Positions 6,126 to 7,092 of a stretch of 7,092 nucleotides of DNA are shown in pieces. The position numbers and the translations under genes are program-made. A model generated the notes under the pieces. The model was not told where the DNA came from, made no database searches, and saw nothing but the letters and a program-made list of their open reading frames with translations. The stretch's first letter is position 1, and each line of letters starts with the position of its first letter. Source of the stretch: Acetobacteraceae bacterium (GTDB taxonomy: Bacteria > Pseudomonadota > Alphaproteobacteria > Acetobacterales > Acetobacteraceae); the NCBI GenBank assembly GCA_003133265.1, contig PKWQ01000427.1, positions 5,230 to 12,321 on the forward strand. Reading direction: 5' to 3'.

Positions 6126-6632
6126 TCACATCTCGGCGTAGGAGCCATTCGCCCAGATGTAGAATACGTAGTCCGACACCGTCACGTCGCCCTTCTTGTC
6201 GAAGGTGATCGGGCCCAGCACCGTCTGCCAGGTACCGGTGTGCATCGCCGCGGCCACCTTCTTGGGATCGGTGCTGTTGGCCTTCTGCGCCGCCTGCGCC
6301 CAGACCTGCACTGCGGCGTAGGTATAGAGAACATAGCCCTCCGGATCGATGCCCTTGCTGGCCAGATCGTTGGCAACCGAGACGGCCTGCTTCGGGTCGC
6401 AGGCATCGTCGCCCACTTCCAGCGCCAGTTGCTGGCCAAGCACGCCGCCGGCCTTGTTGATGTCGGCCACCGCCTGTTCGGCACCGGCCCGCATCTGCTG
6501 GCCGAAGGCGGCATATTCGCCGGTCATCGGGCCGGCGGTGGCGATCTTGATCTTCGCCGAGGCCGGCGTGGCGGCGAGCGTCAGCGCCACGCCAAGCGCG
6601 GCGACCGCTCCCAGAAGCATTCTTTTGAACAT
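6126..6632 (-). CDS. LivK-type branched-chain amino acid ABC transporter binding protein, internally deleted (probable pseudogene)
   Basis: Encodes 168 residues from the ATG at 6632, chosen because GGGGA (6645-6641) lies 8 bases upstream; an ATG at 6641 would have no spaced ribosome site. Residues 1-26 form a clear signal peptide (FKR, hydrophobic core, ATPASA cleavage). Next come IKIATAGPMTGEYAAFGQQM and the GGVLGQQLALEVGDDACDPKQAVSVANDL stretch in two parts, the normal start of LivJ/LivK periplasmic binding proteins. Without a break the protein then jumps to the family's C-terminal part: GIDPEGYVLYTYAAVQVWAQ, TDPKKVAAAM, TWQTVLGPITFDKKGDV and the final YAEM. Full-length proteins have about 360-370 residues, so roughly 195-200 central residues, including most of both lobes, are missing. 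The join falls near Lys93-Gly94 (6351-6356). The ORF is intact in frame, but a ligand-binding clamshell cannot form. It has its own terminator downstream; no liv permease or ATPase gene is visible. Confidence 0.85.
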   Translation of the reverse strand: MFKRMLLGAVAALGVALTLAATPASAKIKIATAGPMTGEYAAFGQQMRAGAEQAVADINKAGGVLGQQLALEVGDDACDPKQAVSVANDLASKGIDPEGYVLYTYAAVQVWAQAAQKANSTDPKKVAAAMHTGTWQTVLGPITFDKKGDVTVSDYVFYIWANGSYAEM

Positions 6633-6641
6633 GAGCATCAT

Positions 6642-6785
6642 CCCCGTTCGGAGTTCGACCGCGCCAGCGACGCGGCCCGGGCAGGACTATTCGGTTCGTG
6701 GGGGACGTGAAATAGCGGAGGATCGGGGCCGATCAACGGCGACTGACCGCTAGCCGCCCGGCCGGCACACCGTTAGGGTTGGGCG
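6642..6785. other. Divergent intergenic region between binding-protein gene and tsaB, with a short palindrome
   Basis: This 144-base gap must hold promoters for both genes. It contains the inverted repeat GATCGG-gg-CCGATC (6721-6734), which is too tight for a hairpin but could be a protein site. No convincing -35/-10 pair was found on either strand. AGGG (6775-6778) is the ribosome site for tsaB. Confidence 0.4.
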
Positions 6786-7092
6786 ATGGTTCGGATTCTC
6801 GCTCTCGATGCGGCGCTGGCGCGATGCGCTGCGGCCGTGGTGGTGGATGAGGCGCTGCTCGCCACGCGGCAAGAACAGATCGGACGCGGTCACGCCGCGC
6901 ACCTGCCCGGCATGGCAGAGGCAGTGCTGGCCGAGGCCGGGCTGCTGGCCGGCGATCTCGATCTGGTGGCGGTGACCGTCGGCCCCGGCAGCTTCACCGG
7001 CATCCGCGCCGGGCTCGCGCTGGCGCACGGCATCGCGCTGGCGGCCGATATTCCCGTGATCGGCGTGACGGTGGGCGAGGCGATGGCCGAGG
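6786..7092 (+). CDS. tsaB: TsaB, tRNA threonylcarbamoyladenosine (t6A) biosynthesis protein, N-terminal part
   Basis: The first 102 residues are present; the gene runs off the window end. The start ATG at 6786 has AGGG (6775-6778) 7 bases upstream. The N terminus ILALDAALARCAAAVV is the ASKHA-fold first phosphate-like motif, and VGPGSFTGIRAGLALAHGI (65-83) is the hallmark of TsaB/TsaD proteins; the lack of the TsaD metal-binding HxxxH motif (the region here reads GHAAHLPGM, where TsaB proteins usually have xxHSExLxP) fits TsaB. TsaB partners TsaD and TsaE in the cytoplasm to transfer threonylcarbamoyl to A37 of ANN-decoding tRNAs, a core function. It marks a return to housekeeping genes after the catabolic module. 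Confidence 0.93.
   Translation, partial: MVRILALDAALARCAAAVVVDEALLATRQEQIGRGHAAHLPGMAEAVLAEAGLLAGDLDLVAVTVGPGSFTGIRAGLALAHGIALAADIPVIGVTVGEAMAE

Noticed and set aside
6111..6710. 199-codon plus-strand open frame opposite the binding-protein gene
   Set aside because: Shadow of the minus-strand gene, which has a signal peptide, ribosome site and terminator.
1..7092. CRISPR array, tRNA, rRNA, insertion sequence or phage genes
   Set aside because: No spaced direct repeats, cloverleaf, transposase motif or terminal inverted repeats were seen on either strand.

Overview
The window is a stretch of GC-rich (about two-thirds G+C by eye) bacterial chromosome. It has dense genes, strong third-position G/C bias, short intergenic gaps and start/stop overlaps. 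Gene content (CaiB-type CoA transferase, zinc-free MDR reductase, amidase/asparaginase cluster, LivK-type binding protein, TsaB) and codon style suggest an alphaproteobacterium, possibly Acetobacteraceae/Rhodospirillales. That placement is inference only.

Layout. (1) 1-2382, plus strand: the C-terminal end of a class III (CaiB/BaiF) CoA transferase, a quinone oxidoreductase-type MDR enzyme, and an acetyl-CoA hydrolase/4-hydroxybutyrate CoA-transferase family protein whose ATG overlaps the preceding stop. This looks like the tail of an acyl-CoA catabolic operon. (2) 2424-5416, minus strand: a tightly coupled four-gene operon, in transcription order a 67-residue GatC/AtzG-like subunit, a GatA-family amidase, an asparaginase-like hydrolase and a 116-residue protein of unknown function (probably DUF6614). 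The first two junctions are 4-base overlaps (GTGA, ATGA); the third has a 7-base gap. (3) 5543-6040, plus strand, divergent from the amidase operon: a RutF-type flavin reductase, with a perfect 16-base palindrome in the shared promoter region. (4) 6126-6632, minus strand: a LivK-like periplasmic binding protein with signal peptide and both ends intact but the middle half missing, joined in frame. (5) 6786-7092, plus strand: the start of tsaB, a core tRNA-modification gene cut by the window end.

Reading together: regions 2-4 look like a small-molecule amide catabolic module made of a transport protein (now internally deleted), a flavin reductase and two sequential amide hydrolases. The most unusual points are the asparaginase-like enzyme, which keeps the catalytic Thr/Thr/Lys but has Ala where the canonical active-site Asp should be; the CoA-transferase family protein, with Gly where the catalytic Glu is expected; the internally deleted binding protein; and the rutF-like gene without a visible RutA. 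No tRNA, rRNA, CRISPR array, insertion sequence or origin was seen. No stretch over 300 bases lacks a gene; the longest gap is 6642-6785.
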